45,586 nt of DNA from Kiritimatiellia bacterium (GCA_025054615.1 JANWZO010000003.1:1-45586); one strand, 5' to 3'. Counted from the stretch's first letter, positions 1-8,538 are shown. The notes: a model not told the origin generated them from the letters alone. Numbers and translations: made by a program.

Positions 1-515
1 AGCAGATTCAACCCAAATCGCTTTTGCTCTTCGCGCGTGGCGGTGGATGTGCCTTCAAGATACGGATGGTCCGCGGCCTCGATGCCTTCCATGCCGTACT
101 TCGCGTCCACGTAGCCGACGATGTGGCAGGCAGCGGGGCCGAGCGGATAAACGCGCGTGCCGGACAGGTCGGGATCGTCATAGGCGAGCTGCTCCCCGTT
201 GCGGTCGCGAATTTCGCCGCGCACCATTCGTTTCGCTGGATTGTCGGGGCGGCGATTGTATTTGCGCATGAAATCGACAAATTGCGGCCGCGCGAACCCG
301 CCGAGCTGCCAGGTGGCCTGGTAGGCGTACACGCCGAGAAACGCGAGCGCGAGAAAGACGAAAAATCCGCGATGAATGCGCCGCTTCGGGGTCAACGGCT
401 CGCGCCCGCGACGGAACCAGAGTGCGAGCAGCAAGAGCGCAAACGCGGCGAAAAAAGCCGCTTTGATCCACGAGGCCAGGGCCGCCGCATCGACGAGATG
501 ATTCTGATCAATCAC
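1..515 (-). CDS. class B penicillin-binding protein, N-terminal part (partial at window edge)
   Basis: Peptidoglycan transpeptidase of the PBP2/FtsI type, anchored in the inner membrane. About 171 residues are visible; the catalytic domain lies beyond position 1. The N-terminus has two hydrophobic segments (about residues 10-30 and 42-60). These are followed by the PBP dimerisation-domain signature G-E-I-R-D-R-N-G-x-x-L-A, then R-V-Y-P-L-G-P-A-A-C-H-I-V-G-Y and Y-G-M-E-G-I-E, which are typical of PbpA/MrdA-like proteins. I chose the GTG at 515 because an in-frame TAA lies about 22 codons upstream and an AGGA motif sits just before it. The frame continues open to the window edge. Two N-terminal membrane segments instead of one is slightly unusual. 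A broken second copy of this N-terminus lies near 1484-1585. Confidence 0.8.
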   Translation of the reverse strand, partial: MIDQNHLVDAAALASWIKAAFFAAFALLLLALWFRRGREPLTPKRRIHRGFFVFLALAFLGVYAYQATWQLGGFARPQFVDFMRKYNRRPDNPAKRMVRGEIRDRNGEQLAYDDPDLSGTRVYPLGPAACHIVGYVDAKYGMEGIEAADHPYLEGTSTATREEQKRFGLNL

Positions 516-944
516 GGCGCGAAAGGATCCTACGCGCGCCGCCCCATTGCACGCCGAATTGGAAGAAATTGCTTATAGTGCACTGAAATTCGAATCCGCT
601 CTCGGCGATGATTGGGAGCATCTCATTGAGACGACCCATGCATGAGGCACGCATGAAGCCACCTTCAAATTCGGTTCACGCTATGAGGCTTTTGAACTGC
701 TGAATCGTCAAATTTAGGAAACCATCGATAAGAAATCGGATTATATGGCCTCACACCTCAGAAAGACGATTCGGCCAGTTGTTCGATAAGGCCGTTTCGC
801 GAAAGCGGCGCGCGAGTTGCATAAAAGACCGCCTACGCTTTCGCGCATCGCGCAAGGACTGGAAAGCAGACCAGGCGCCCCTAAAAATCTACAATCCCTC
901 CGCGCGGCGACATCATCGGGGTGCCGCTTGTTCAGGCGCCCCAC

Positions 945-1199
945 TCATGCCGCCGCCCATTCCGCAGACGGCAGTTCCGCCTGCTCCAGTACCGTCTGCG
1001 TCGCCTTTTCCTGCTTGTCCGGCGGATAGCCATGCTTGCGGAGGATCCGTTTGACCAGCACGCGCAGTTGCGCGCGCACGTTTTCGCGCACCGTCCAGTC
1101 AATCGTCACATTTGCGCGCACGGTCCGCACCAGTTCCTGCGCGAGGATGTGCTCCCGCTCCGCCTGGCAGCAGGGCGCGGGTCGGCCTCTTCGTAACAA
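945..1199 (-). pseudogene. remnant of type I restriction enzyme HsdR, C-terminus only
   Basis: About 65 residues ending in a stop resemble the extreme C-terminal domain of type I restriction endonuclease R subunits. The recognisable stretch is [15 protein letters not shown], then [14 protein letters not shown], then T-V-L-E-Q-A-E. The motor and nuclease domains (about 900 residues) are absent, and upstream sequence in this frame is unrelated. No HsdM or HsdS is visible. I read it as the stump of a deleted restriction-modification locus. Confidence 0.65.
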
Positions 1200-1585
1200 C
1201 TCTTCGAATGATATGACCCGCGTTGAACCCTATTGTCAGGCTTTTTGAAAGCATTAGTCATCATTACATCCAGCTCAGAGCGGAATCCGACCCTATCGCG
1301 GTCGCGCAGCTTGGTGGAGAACTTCCCATAGTCTTTCGGCGAAAGCATGTTGGACTGGTATCGCGTGGTCAGCCTCTTGTTTTCCAGCCACTCGTCGAGC
1401 TGAGCGGATAGAGTCCGCGAAGTTCGCGGTTGAGTAGCGCGGCTCGCTAGCGGTTGACTCGGTATCGCGGCGTCAAGGGGGCGCGCGCGGCAGCCCCAGA
1501 GCGCCAGCAGCAGGGCGGTCCACGCGCCCCAAAAGGCCGCCTTCAGCCAAGGGACGATCCCCGCAGATCCGCGCTCTCGTGCCAA
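1106..1585 (-). pseudogene. chimeric broken reading frame beginning with a PBP-like N-terminus
   Basis: The first ~45 residues (W-L-K-A-A-F-W-G-A-W-T-A-L-L-L-A-L-W) closely parallel the N-terminal membrane segment of the PBP at 1-515 (W-I-K-A-A-F-F-A-A-F-A-L-L-L-L-A-L-W), and the DNA is visibly similar too. After this the similarity stops and about 70 residues follow that I do not recognise (L-D-E-W-L-E-N-K-R-L-T-T-R-Y, then R-S-E-L-D-V-M-M-T-N-A-F-K-K). The frame then runs antisense-like into the HsdR remnant in another frame. Interpreted as a duplicated PBP start joined to other debris. Confidence 0.45.
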
Positions 1586-1732
1586 TCGCTCATCGTGCAG
1601 CAGGATTATGGGACAGATTCTGGACTGAACGATTTTTCCAGCGAATCCGTCGGCGTCGCCGGAACGTATGCGCCGCCGGCAGCCGTTTTTTTGGATTTTC
1701 AGGCGGCGGATAAATCGGCTTTATTGCCGCCC

Positions 1733-4393
1733 ATGGCCGATTTGCCGAAAACATACGACCCACATGCCATCGAGGACAAATGGTATGCCCGATGGTTGGA
1801 AAAGAATTGTTTCGGAACGAGCGCCGCTCGGGGGGGCGAGCCATACTGCATCGTGATCCCGCCGCCCAATGTGACCGGCATTCTCCACATGGGCCATGCG
1901 CTGAACAACTCCATTCAGGACGTTCTGATCCGATGGAAGCGTATGCAGGGTTACAACGCCCTGTGGGTGCCGGGGACGGATCACGCAGGCATCGCGACGC
2001 AGAACGTCGTGGAGCGCGAACTGAAGAAAGAAGGCCTGACTCGACAGCAACTGGGACGCCAGGCCTTTTTGCAGCGGGTGTGGGCGTGGAAGGAAAAGTA
2101 CGGCAACACGATCATCAGCCAATTGAAGAAACTGGGAGCCTCCTGCGATTGGAGCCGATGCCGATTCACGATGGATGAGGGGCTTAGCAATGCCGTCAAG
2201 GAGGTTTTCATCCGGCTTTATGAGAAAGGGCTGATCTACCGCGGAACCTACATCATTAATTGGTGCCCCCGGTGTCAGACGGCGCTATCCGACGAGGAGA
2301 GCGAACATCGCACCATCCGAGGCCATCTGTATTACATTAAATATCCCATCAAAGACTCGCCCGGCGGATTTGTCACCGTAGCCACCACACGGCCCGAAAC
2401 CTTTCTCGGCGACACGGCCGTGGCGGTGAACCCCGAGGATGAACGATTCCGGCATCTAGTCGGCAAGACGCTGGTTCTCCCGGTGCTAAACCGCGAAATT
2501 CCCGTCATTGCGGACTCCTTTGTTTCAAAAGAATTCGGGACCGGTTGCGTCAAGGTCACGCCGGCTCACGATCCCAACGACTTCCAGATGGGGCAGAGGC
2601 ACAACCTGCCGCAAATCAATGTGATGACCGAGGACGGCCGCATGAATGAAAACGCGGGACCCTATGCCGGCCTCGAACGTTTCGCCTGCAGAAAGAAAAT
2701 CGCGGAAGACCTTTCGGCAAGGGGCTTGTTGGAGAAGGTGGAACCTCACGAGCACGCCGTGGGGCATTGTTACCGGTGCTCGGCCATTGTCGAGCCGCGG
2801 GTCTCTCCCCAATGGTTTGTCCGGATGAAGCCGCTGGCAGAGCCCGGCATCCGAGCCGTTCGGGAAGGCAAAATCCGGTTCATTCCGGAGCGGTGGAATA
2901 AGGTCTACCTCGAATGGATGGAAAACATCCGCGATTGGTGCATCTCGCGCCAGATCTGGTGGGGCCATCAAATCCCGATTTTTTATTGCGACGCGTGCGG
3001 CCACCAATGGGCGGACCGCGGCAAGCCTTCCGTATGCCCCCGATGCGGCTCAGCAAACGTCCGGCAGGACGAGGACGTCCTAGACACGTGGTTTTCCTCG
3101 TGGCTCTGGCCGTTCAGCGTGTTCGGCTGGCCGGATTCCAACGACGATCTCACCTTTTACTATCCGACGAACACGCTCGTCACCGCGTCGGAAATCATTT
3201 TCTTCTGGGTCGCCCGCATGATCATGGCCGGTTACGAGTTCATGGGCGATCTGCCGTTCCGCGAGGTGTACATCCACGGCACGGTCCGCGACGACATCGG
3301 CCGCAAAATGTCGAAAAGCCTCGGAAATTCGATTGACCCGCTCGAGATTATTCAGGAATTCAGCGCCGATGCGCTGCGGTTCAGCCTCATCATGCTCACG
3401 GCGACGGGCCAAGATGTCTACATTTCGAAGGAAAAATTCGAGGTCGGCCGGAATTTCGGCACCAAGCTGTGGAATGCCGCGCGCTTCATGCAGATGCAGA
3501 AGCTCACCGAGCCATTGAACGTGCGCGCGATTTCGCTGCATCCCGACCGCTGGACGGCCGATGACTGGCACATCCTGGCCAAAATCGAGGACGCCGCCAA
3601 GGCGGCCACCGATTGCCTTGAGCGCTACCGCTTCAACGACTACGCGCACGTCCTCTACGACTTCCTTTGGCACGAGTTCTGCGACTGGTATGTCGAGTAC
3701 GCAAAGCCTGTTTTCCGAAGCGGCGATGAACCGCGCCGGCGCGAGGTGCTCTCCATCATGCACCACGTGTTCGAGCGCGCGTTGCGACTTTTGCATCCGC
3801 TGATGCCGTTTTTGACCGAGGAACTGTGGCACGCGATGGGATACGGCTCCGACGAGGAGTTCATTATGTTCGCGCCGTGGCCGCGGGCCGAAAATTCAAC
3901 GCTCCGCGGCATGGCGCAGCCGTATGTGGAGTACGTCGACCTGAAACACGACCTGATCCGCCTCGCCAGGCAACTCCGCGCGGATTACAACATCCCGCCT
4001 CATGCGAAGGCGGACTTCGCCATTCGTCCAGCTTCCGAAGAGCGGGCCAACGCGCTGCGCGCCGATGCGGAGTCCATCGCGCTTCTGATCCAGGCGGGGA
4101 ACCTTTCGATTGACACGTCGTTCTCGCCCGGACGCCCCCTGCCTAGCGCCCTCAACGATCTGGGCACGGTGTATCTCGTCCTCGGCGAAGTAGACCTTGA
4201 GGCGGAACGCGCGCGACTCGCCGAAAACCTCGCAGCGGTTAGTCGAGAGATCGAAAAGATCGATGCGCGCCTTGCGAACCCCGATTTCCTGCAAAAGGCG
4301 AAGCTGGACGTCATCCAGCAGACGAAGAGCCGTCGGGAGGAGCTGGTCGCCCGACGCGAGAAATTGTCCGCAATCCTGAGTGGATTGTCGTGA
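1733..4393 (+). CDS. valS: valyl-tRNA synthetase
   Basis: Class I aminoacyl-tRNA synthetase that charges tRNA-Val in the cytoplasm. It is 886 residues, normal for ValS. The HIGH-type motif H-M-G-H is at residues 52-55 and the K-M-S-K-S loop at 525-529. Between them lies the CP1 editing domain, with T-T-R-P-E-T-F-L-G-D-T-A and the G-T-G-C-V-K-V-T-P-A-H-D-P-N-D motif of ValS. Cys pairs in the middle (C-x-x-C twice) match the zinc-type insertion seen in some ValS proteins. The last ~60 residues form the ValS C-terminal coiled coil. The frame is open upstream to 1454, but the ATG at 1733 (M-A-D-L-P-K-T-Y-D-P) matches the family N-terminus and the extra 93 codons look non-coding. No clear ribosome-binding site precedes 1733. 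Confidence 0.95.
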   Translation: MADLPKTYDPHAIEDKWYARWLEKNCFGTSAARGGEPYCIVIPPPNVTGILHMGHALNNSIQDVLIRWKRMQGYNALWVPGTDHAGIATQNVVERELKKEGLTRQQLGRQAFLQRVWAWKEKYGNTIISQLKKLGASCDWSRCRFTMDEGLSNAVKEVFIRLYEKGLIYRGTYIINWCPRCQTALSDEESEHRTIRGHLYYIKYPIKDSPGGFVTVATTRPETFLGDTAVAVNPEDERFRHLVGKTLVLPVLNREIPVIADSFVSKEFGTGCVKVTPAHDPNDFQMGQRHNLPQINVMTEDGRMNENAGPYAGLERFACRKKIAEDLSARGLLEKVEPHEHAVGHCYRCSAIVEPRVSPQWFVRMKPLAEPGIRAVREGKIRFIPERWNKVYLEWMENIRDWCISRQIWWGHQIPIFYCDACGHQWADRGKPSVCPRCGSANVRQDEDVLDTWFSSWLWPFSVFGWPDSNDDLTFYYPTNTLVTASEIIFFWVARMIMAGYEFMGDLPFREVYIHGTVRDDIGRKMSKSLGNSIDPLEIIQEFSADALRFSLIMLTATGQDVYISKEKFEVGRNFGTKLWNAARFMQMQKLTEPLNVRAISLHPDRWTADDWHILAKIEDAAKAATDCLERYRFNDYAHVLYDFLWHEFCDWYVEYAKPVFRSGDEPRRREVLSIMHHVFERALRLLHPLMPFLTEELWHAMGYGSDEEFIMFAPWPRAENSTLRGMAQPYVEYVDLKHDLIRLARQLRADYNIPPHAKADFAIRPASEERANALRADAESIALLIQAGNLSIDTSFSPGRPLPSALNDLGTVYLVLGEVDLEAERARLAENLAAVSREIEKIDARLANPDFLQKAKLDVIQQTKSRREELVARREKLSAILSGLS

Positions 4394-4417
4394 GCGACCT
4401 CCGGAAAGATTCCGCCC

Positions 4418-5446
4418 ATGAATGAGCCCCTCGGAACCATTCTGGCCGGCGATCGAGACACGCTGCTCCGCGCATGGGAACGGATGCAGGCGCAGCCGAT
4501 AGACCGGGATTTGTCGAACACGGCGCCCCCGGCTCCGGATGAACGTCAGCGGACCCTCGCGCGCAGCACCTCCGTCTCCGGCCCGGGCACATTTCTGGGC
4601 AAGGCGACTAGCACGCTGACGTTTGAGCCCACCGATCTCGAGGGGTGGTGGTTCGAACGGGCCGACCTCGACGACTGCCTGCCGGTCCGCGTCTCCATCC
4701 GCAACGTGTGGACGACCGGCGACATCGTCAGCAACATCGTCCTGCGGAGCGGTCCGCCGCAGAATTATGTTCGGATGGTGGAGCACATCATCGCCCTCAA
4801 ACTTGGCATGCGGATCGACAATGTGCTGATCCGCTGTTCCTCCGGCGACCCGCCCCTGTTCAAGCTCGGAAGCCTCCCGCTCGTTGAGGCGCTCGACGCC
4901 GCGGGCTTCGTGGAAACCGCGCGGCCGGTCGCCTACTGGACCGTAAAGGAACGCGTGACGGTGGGCCTTCCCAACGGTAGCTTCCTTCTCTTTTCGCCAG
5001 ATGACGGCTCGCGAACCCTGTGGGTCGACTGCGCAATTGATTTCCCGAATGCGATTGGGCGGCAGCGCATCAAATTTCCGCTAACCGACGAGGGGTTCCG
5101 GTTCGGCGCCGCCGCGCGGACGAACGCCCCCTTTTCGAAGATGATCTGGGCGAAAACGATCGGCCAGATCTTCGCGGACGTGAGGAATCTCGGCTACAAT
5201 ATGGAGAACGTCCTGGTCGCGGGCAAACGGCGCTACATCAACGAGCCTCGCCTGATGCACGATGGAAAATCGCTGGAAGCGGTGTGGCATCGCGCAGCGC
5301 TGGATCTCCTCGCCGCGCTCTCCCTGTTGGAAGAGGGGCGATTTGTTGGCCGCGTTGAGTCCTATCGGGCTGGCCACTTTCTCGATTGTTACGCCATGCG
5401 CCTTCTCTACAAGCGAGGGCTCTTGTGCCGGGCGGCCGCGCGGTAA
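4418..5446 (+). CDS. LpxC-like UDP-3-O-acyl-GlcNAc deacetylase homologue with altered metal site
   Basis: A 342-residue homologue of LpxC, the zinc deacetylase that commits lipid A synthesis. The two-domain LpxC layout is recognisable: V-E-H at 121-123 (catalytic Glu and first zinc His), I-D-N-V at 133-136, A-R-T at 233-235, and A-G-H at 318-320 (the late active-site His). However, the second zinc motif, normally H-x-x-x-D, reads H-R-A-A-L-D (H291, D296), one residue too long. The conserved G-V-G-L-H-S-G loop reads G-P-G-T-F-L-G, and the D of P-I-M-D-G-S is lost. It follows valS by 24 bases. It may be a weak or inactive LpxC paralogue, or an enzyme with another substrate; a canonical lpxC would have to be elsewhere. 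Homology is clear, activity is not. Confidence 0.75.
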   Translation: MNEPLGTILAGDRDTLLRAWERMQAQPIDRDLSNTAPPAPDERQRTLARSTSVSGPGTFLGKATSTLTFEPTDLEGWWFERADLDDCLPVRVSIRNVWTTGDIVSNIVLRSGPPQNYVRMVEHIIALKLGMRIDNVLIRCSSGDPPLFKLGSLPLVEALDAAGFVETARPVAYWTVKERVTVGLPNGSFLLFSPDDGSRTLWVDCAIDFPNAIGRQRIKFPLTDEGFRFGAAARTNAPFSKMIWAKTIGQIFADVRNLGYNMENVLVAGKRRYINEPRLMHDGKSLEAVWHRAALDLLAALSLLEEGRFVGRVESYRAGHFLDCYAMRLLYKRGLLCRAAAR

Positions 5447-5455
5447 TGTCCGCGA

Positions 5456-6481
5456 TCAGGGGTTGGGGCCAGACTCTTGCAAAGCCCTGGCGATGACGTC
5501 AGCCGCGAAGGCGTGGCCTGCATCGTTCCAGTGCGGATCGGTCGCGAAATAGAGGGAGCGCGGATTCGGGTGGGCTTCAAACGCCGGCTTGAGATCGATC
5601 ACCTTGAGCCCGCGCTGACGGATGCGGTCCGCAAAGCTTTCATGAACCCGGCGTTCCATAGCGGGATCATCGGCAAGCCAGAGCGCAAGGGAGGGAATCA
5701 AGACGAAATAAGTTGAAGGGGACCCGATGACGCGCGCCAGCTCGACGGCCTTTTCCGCGGAACTCTCGAGAATTTCCTCATCATAGAGATTTTGCAGCGT
5801 CAGCTCGCGTATATCGCGTGCGACACCCAAACGTTCGAAAAGACCCCGAAACGCCGGAATGCGCTGCAATTCATAGCTGCAGAAGAGATACACTGCGGAA
5901 TGAGATTGCATCCAGACGCGGAGACGCGCCTTCCAGGGTTGCCGATCTCCGTAGATGGCCTTTTGTTGTTTCTCCGCCGTCCGATAGTTTTTCAAGTCGT
6001 TGTTCATGCAAACGCCCACGATGGCGTTGCTGATCACCGCGCCGCAATCGCGGGCATATCGGACCAGGCCGATGTACTGGTCCAGATCGCTCGGAACGGC
6101 AATATTGAAGATGCGCCAGCCCAGCTTCTTCTCGAGCAGGTCACTGTAGCGCCCGCCTTCGGGGATGCCCCAGCCGAACGTGAACGAATCGCCCACCGCG
6201 AACCAATCGGTCGGCGACGAGCTGCTCAAATCTTTCGTGTCCCGAAAGCCATGTCGGTTAAACTGAATCCAGAGATCAAAGTCGCCCTTGGGCGTGCGTT
6301 GCCGGATGCGCTCGTTTTTCGGACCGATCGCGGCGTCGTTGTACATCGGCATGGTCGGGAACACGATCTGCCGACGCGGATCATAAAAGGGCAAAAATCG
6401 TCGAATCGCCCACTCCAGCAACACGAAGGAGGCCGCCAGCGAACATGCCAACAAAATCATTCGGAATAGAACGTGTTTCAT
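5456..6481 (-). CDS. membrane-anchored SGNH/GDSL-like hydrolase
   Basis: A 341-residue protein with an N-terminal hydrophobic anchor (about residues 4-26) and a putative periplasmic SGNH-hydrolase fold. The nucleophile block is V-G-D-S-F-T-F-G-W-G (G97-D98-S99), and the C-terminal catalytic pair is in T-D-P-H-W-N-D-A-G-H (D315, H317). An M-N-N-D segment near residue 170 could supply the Asn block. Such proteins usually esterify or de-esterify sugars or lipids in the envelope; the substrate is unknown. It is the last gene of a minus-strand cluster, 24 bases after plsY, and ends 9 bases from the convergent lpxC-like gene. Confidence 0.7.
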   Translation of the reverse strand: MKHVLFRMILLACSLAASFVLLEWAIRRFLPFYDPRRQIVFPTMPMYNDAAIGPKNERIRQRTPKGDFDLWIQFNRHGFRDTKDLSSSSPTDWFAVGDSFTFGWGIPEGGRYSDLLEKKLGWRIFNIAVPSDLDQYIGLVRYARDCGAVISNAIVGVCMNNDLKNYRTAEKQQKAIYGDRQPWKARLRVWMQSHSAVYLFCSYELQRIPAFRGLFERLGVARDIRELTLQNLYDEEILESSAEKAVELARVIGSPSTYFVLIPSLALWLADDPAMERRVHESFADRIRQRGLKVIDLKPAFEAHPNPRSLYFATDPHWNDAGHAFAADVIARALQESGPNP

Positions 6482-6505
6482 GCCGAATTCAATGCCTGCA
6501 CAGTT

Positions 6506-7141
6506 CTAAACTTCTCTTTTCTGACCGAAACGGTGTTCCGTTCCGCTCGCGAGTCGACGTATGTTGTCACGGTGGCGATACACGACAAGGATCGCCAGCA
6601 TCGTCAGCGCCGCGGGGACGACTGCGCTCTCGGACCGGTACAGCAGCCAGGCCGCGACCGGCACGGCGACAGCCGCACCGATCGACGCCAGGGACACGTA
6701 CTTGAAGGCAAAAAACAGCAGGCCCCACACGCAGAGGCCCGCCAGTCCCGCCAACGGCGCGATGCCCAACAGCGCCCCCGCGCTGGTCGCAACGCCCTTG
6801 CCGCCCCGGAACCGAAGATAGACGGGGAAACTGTGCCCGACGACTGCCGCCACGCCACCGGCGAGCCGGGCAATTTCCATGCTATGGAAATCCGCGCCCC
6901 ATCGGCTTCCAAGGTATGGAAAAACCATGGCGGGTATAAAGCCCTTGAGCGCATCGAGCACAAAAGTCAGGATTCCCCACGGTTTGCCCACCGACCGCAA
7001 TACGTTGGTCGCGCCAATGTTGCCGCTGCCGACCTTCCGGATATCGACCCCCTTCGCCCGCGCAATCAGGAAACCAAACGGGATCGCACCGAGCAGATAG
7101 GACGCGACCACCAGGAGGATCCACGTCGCCGCGCCGCTCAT
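6506..7141 (-). CDS. plsY: glycerol-3-phosphate acyltransferase PlsY
   Basis: Integral membrane enzyme that transfers an acyl group from acyl-phosphate to glycerol-3-phosphate, the first step of phospholipid synthesis. PlsY motifs are clear: G-S-I/G-A-I-P-F-G near the start, G-S-G-N-I-G-A-T-N, and G-H-S-F-P-V-Y-L-R-F-R-G-G-K-G-V-A-T-S. Several transmembrane segments are evident and the length (211 residues) is normal. The chosen ATG at 7141 overlaps the aroD stop as ATGA, implying translational coupling; an upstream in-frame start would lie within aroD. Odd feature: between P-Y-L and L-A-G the loop is about seven residues longer than in Bacillus PlsY as I recall it. That segment is built from two copies of the palindrome annotated at 6874-6922. 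Confidence 0.93.
   Translation of the reverse strand: MSGAATWILLVVASYLLGAIPFGFLIARAKGVDIRKVGSGNIGATNVLRSVGKPWGILTFVLDALKGFIPAMVFPYLGSRWGADFHSMEIARLAGGVAAVVGHSFPVYLRFRGGKGVATSAGALLGIAPLAGLAGLCVWGLLFFAFKYVSLASIGAAVAVPVAAWLLYRSESAVVPAALTMLAILVVYRHRDNIRRLASGTEHRFGQKREV
6874..6922. repeat. two TTTCCATNNNATGGAAA-type palindromes inside plsY
   Basis: Copy one is TTTCCATGCTATGGAAA at 6874-6890. Copy two is CTTCCAAGGTATGGAAA at 6906-6922, slightly degenerate. Start-to-start spacing is 32 bases, the same as in the intergenic array at 27230-27326. Both lie in frame in plsY and encode part of the long loop (F-H-S-M-E-I and F-P-Y-L-G-S). Confidence 0.75.
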
Positions 7142-7863
7142 GCACGCTGCTCCCAATATTCGGGCAGGCTCTCGCGGAGGCGCCTCACCCATTCTCCCGC
7201 GTGCAGCTGACCCGGTGCGGTCGGCTCATCCAAAAACCCGTAGATCAAGCATGAGCCGGCCAGCGCGAGTCGCAGCCGGGACTGAACACCCAAAGGACCC
7301 ATTCCCATCGCCGCGATCGGACACATCGCTGGCCCGCGAAGCAGCGCCTCAAGCGTCTCCACATCCGATTCGCGGGCGGACCACGTTGCCACCTTCACCA
7401 CGCGCGCACCGAGCTCGATCCCTTTCGCCATCTTCGCCCGCAAAAGGTCCGCCCCGGGAGTTTCGCTGAAATTATGATAGGACCCAATCACGCATATCGA
7501 CCGTTCGGCGGCCTCTCGGGCGATCGGGGCGATGATTTCGGAATCGATTTCGACGTCAACCGCGTCCACGCAAGGCAAAATGGCGCGGTACAACTCCATG
7601 CGCTCTGTTTCCAATCCATCCCACCGGCCTCCCTCTCGCGCGTGGCGGATGGTCAGGATCACCGGGACTTGACGCGGCGCGGAAAGCAGCGGGATCACCG
7701 CGCGGGGGGCCTCCAGGTAATCGGCCCGCAATTCCACGAGGTCGCAGGGCGGGCGGTGCGCCCGCAACCGCTCGAGTGTGTCGATCCGCGTTGCAACCCC
7801 CACCACCGCGGGCGCTGAGCAAAGATCGACCGATCCGATCCGGCAATGGGATTCGGCAGCCAT
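7138..7863 (-). CDS. aroD: type I 3-dehydroquinate dehydratase
   Basis: Third step of the shikimate pathway: dehydration of 3-dehydroquinate through a Schiff base. At 241 residues it matches the type I (AroD) length. Family residues are all visible: the V-E-L-R-A-D block (E44, R46), the general base H130 in G-S-Y-H-N-F, and the Schiff-base lysine K157 in V-V-K-V-A. The C-terminal G-M-G-x-x-G-x-x-S-R block and the Q-L-H substrate loop are also present. It starts one base after the upstream Cys-cluster gene and its stop overlaps the plsY start (ATGA), so the three are co-transcribed. Nothing about it is unusual apart from sitting with a phospholipid gene. Confidence 0.93.
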   Translation of the reverse strand: MAAESHCRIGSVDLCSAPAVVGVATRIDTLERLRAHRPPCDLVELRADYLEAPRAVIPLLSAPRQVPVILTIRHAREGGRWDGLETERMELYRAILPCVDAVDVEIDSEIIAPIAREAAERSICVIGSYHNFSETPGADLLRAKMAKGIELGARVVKVATWSARESDVETLEALLRGPAMCPIAAMGMGPLGVQSRLRLALAGSCLIYGFLDEPTAPGQLHAGEWVRRLRESLPEYWEQRA

Positions 7864-7864
7864 T

Positions 7865-8134
7865 TCAGCGAGGGCCCTTCAACGGGTGAACCCCGTCGCG
7901 GTGGGTTTGGGTGCGCGCCGCTTTCGCCTTTTCGACGCGGACCGTTTTCCGCGCGCGGGCGCCCTCCGGCTTGAGGTTCAGCTCGTAATGGCGGATGTAC
8001 ATCGGATTGTTATAGCCCTCGCACTTCCGGTCCTTCCACTTCAGCGAAGGGTGGAGGAAAATGGCGCACGAATCGCCGAGGTTTAGCGCACACCCTTTGC
8101 ACTGACGAACTGGTTTGGTTCCCGGCTTTCTCAT
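7865..8134 (-). CDS. small four-cysteine protein, function unknown
   Basis: An 89-residue basic protein with a Cys cluster: C12-x-x-C15, C23 and C38 (C-K-G-C-A-L-N-L-G-D-S-C, then K-C-E-G-Y). This spacing could bind zinc or an iron-sulfur cluster. The C-terminal half is rich in Lys and Arg (R-K-T-V-R-V-E-K-A-K-A-A-R). I chose the ATG at 8134, next to a GGCAGG motif; the frame is open further upstream to 8203 but that part is unlike the rest. The stop is one base from the aroD start. Not recognised as a named family; likely a small metal-binding, perhaps nucleic-acid-binding protein. Confidence 0.55.
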   Translation of the reverse strand: MRKPGTKPVRQCKGCALNLGDSCAIFLHPSLKWKDRKCEGYNNPMYIRHYELNLKPEGARARKTVRVEKAKAARTQTHRDGVHPLKGPR

Positions 8135-8507
8135 CCTGCCAACTGAGCCTATTTTACAAAACTCCGCGTCAACTCCAAGCATTCTCGGCACGCAGGCCGC
8201 CACCGACCGTTGCGTTTGAATCGATCAGGCGACCTCTGGATCGCTCTGGTGCGTTCAAGATGCTGCAAAAACCGAGCGAGTTATGGCAATTCCGGCTGCC
8301 CCTTTGCGCGGTAATGCCTCAGTTGAAGTGGCACCTCCTCAGTGCTCCGAGCCGGGAGTCGGGAGGTTTCTCTTGCCGTCCGACGCATCCCTAGCAACTT
8401 TGCACCGACCCTATTTTGCCCATGCCTTGGACTGGGTGGTTGGGGAGGAAGATAATTGAGTTTTTTATGCAGGTAGCCGTTCAAAACGGAAAAGTGAAAG
8501 GATTCAG
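8135..8507. other. intergenic stretch without recognisable gene
   Basis: Upstream of the minus-strand aroD cluster. I see no convincing coding sequence, RNA gene or terminator. The last 17 bases (8491-8507) are a direct repeat of 9087-9103 and flank the element annotated next. Confidence 0.5.
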
Positions 8508-8538
8508 TGTCAAAACTGTTCTAGAAATGTCCCCTTTC

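Larger units (their letters stand above)
516..1732. other. decayed intergenic region between PBP gene and valS
   Basis: About 1.2 kb with no intact gene. It holds gene fragments annotated separately: a HsdR C-terminus at 945-1199 and a PBP-like N-terminus fused to unknown sequence at 1106-1585. On the plus strand around 541-735 there is protein-like sequence interrupted by stops (E-L-E-E-I-A-Y-S-A-L-K-F-E-S-A-L-G-D-D-W-E-H, a TGA, then F-K-F-G-S-R-Y-E-A-F-E-L-L-N-R-Q). It looks like a dead gene but I cannot name it. Confidence 0.5.

Noticed and set aside
1454-1732. 93-codon N-terminal extension of valS
   Set aside because: The added residues look non-coding and lie over remnants of other genes; M-A-D-L-P at 1733 fits the family.
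3080-3832. 250-codon open frame antisense to valS
   Set aside because: It lies wholly within a well-supported valS and resembles no family.
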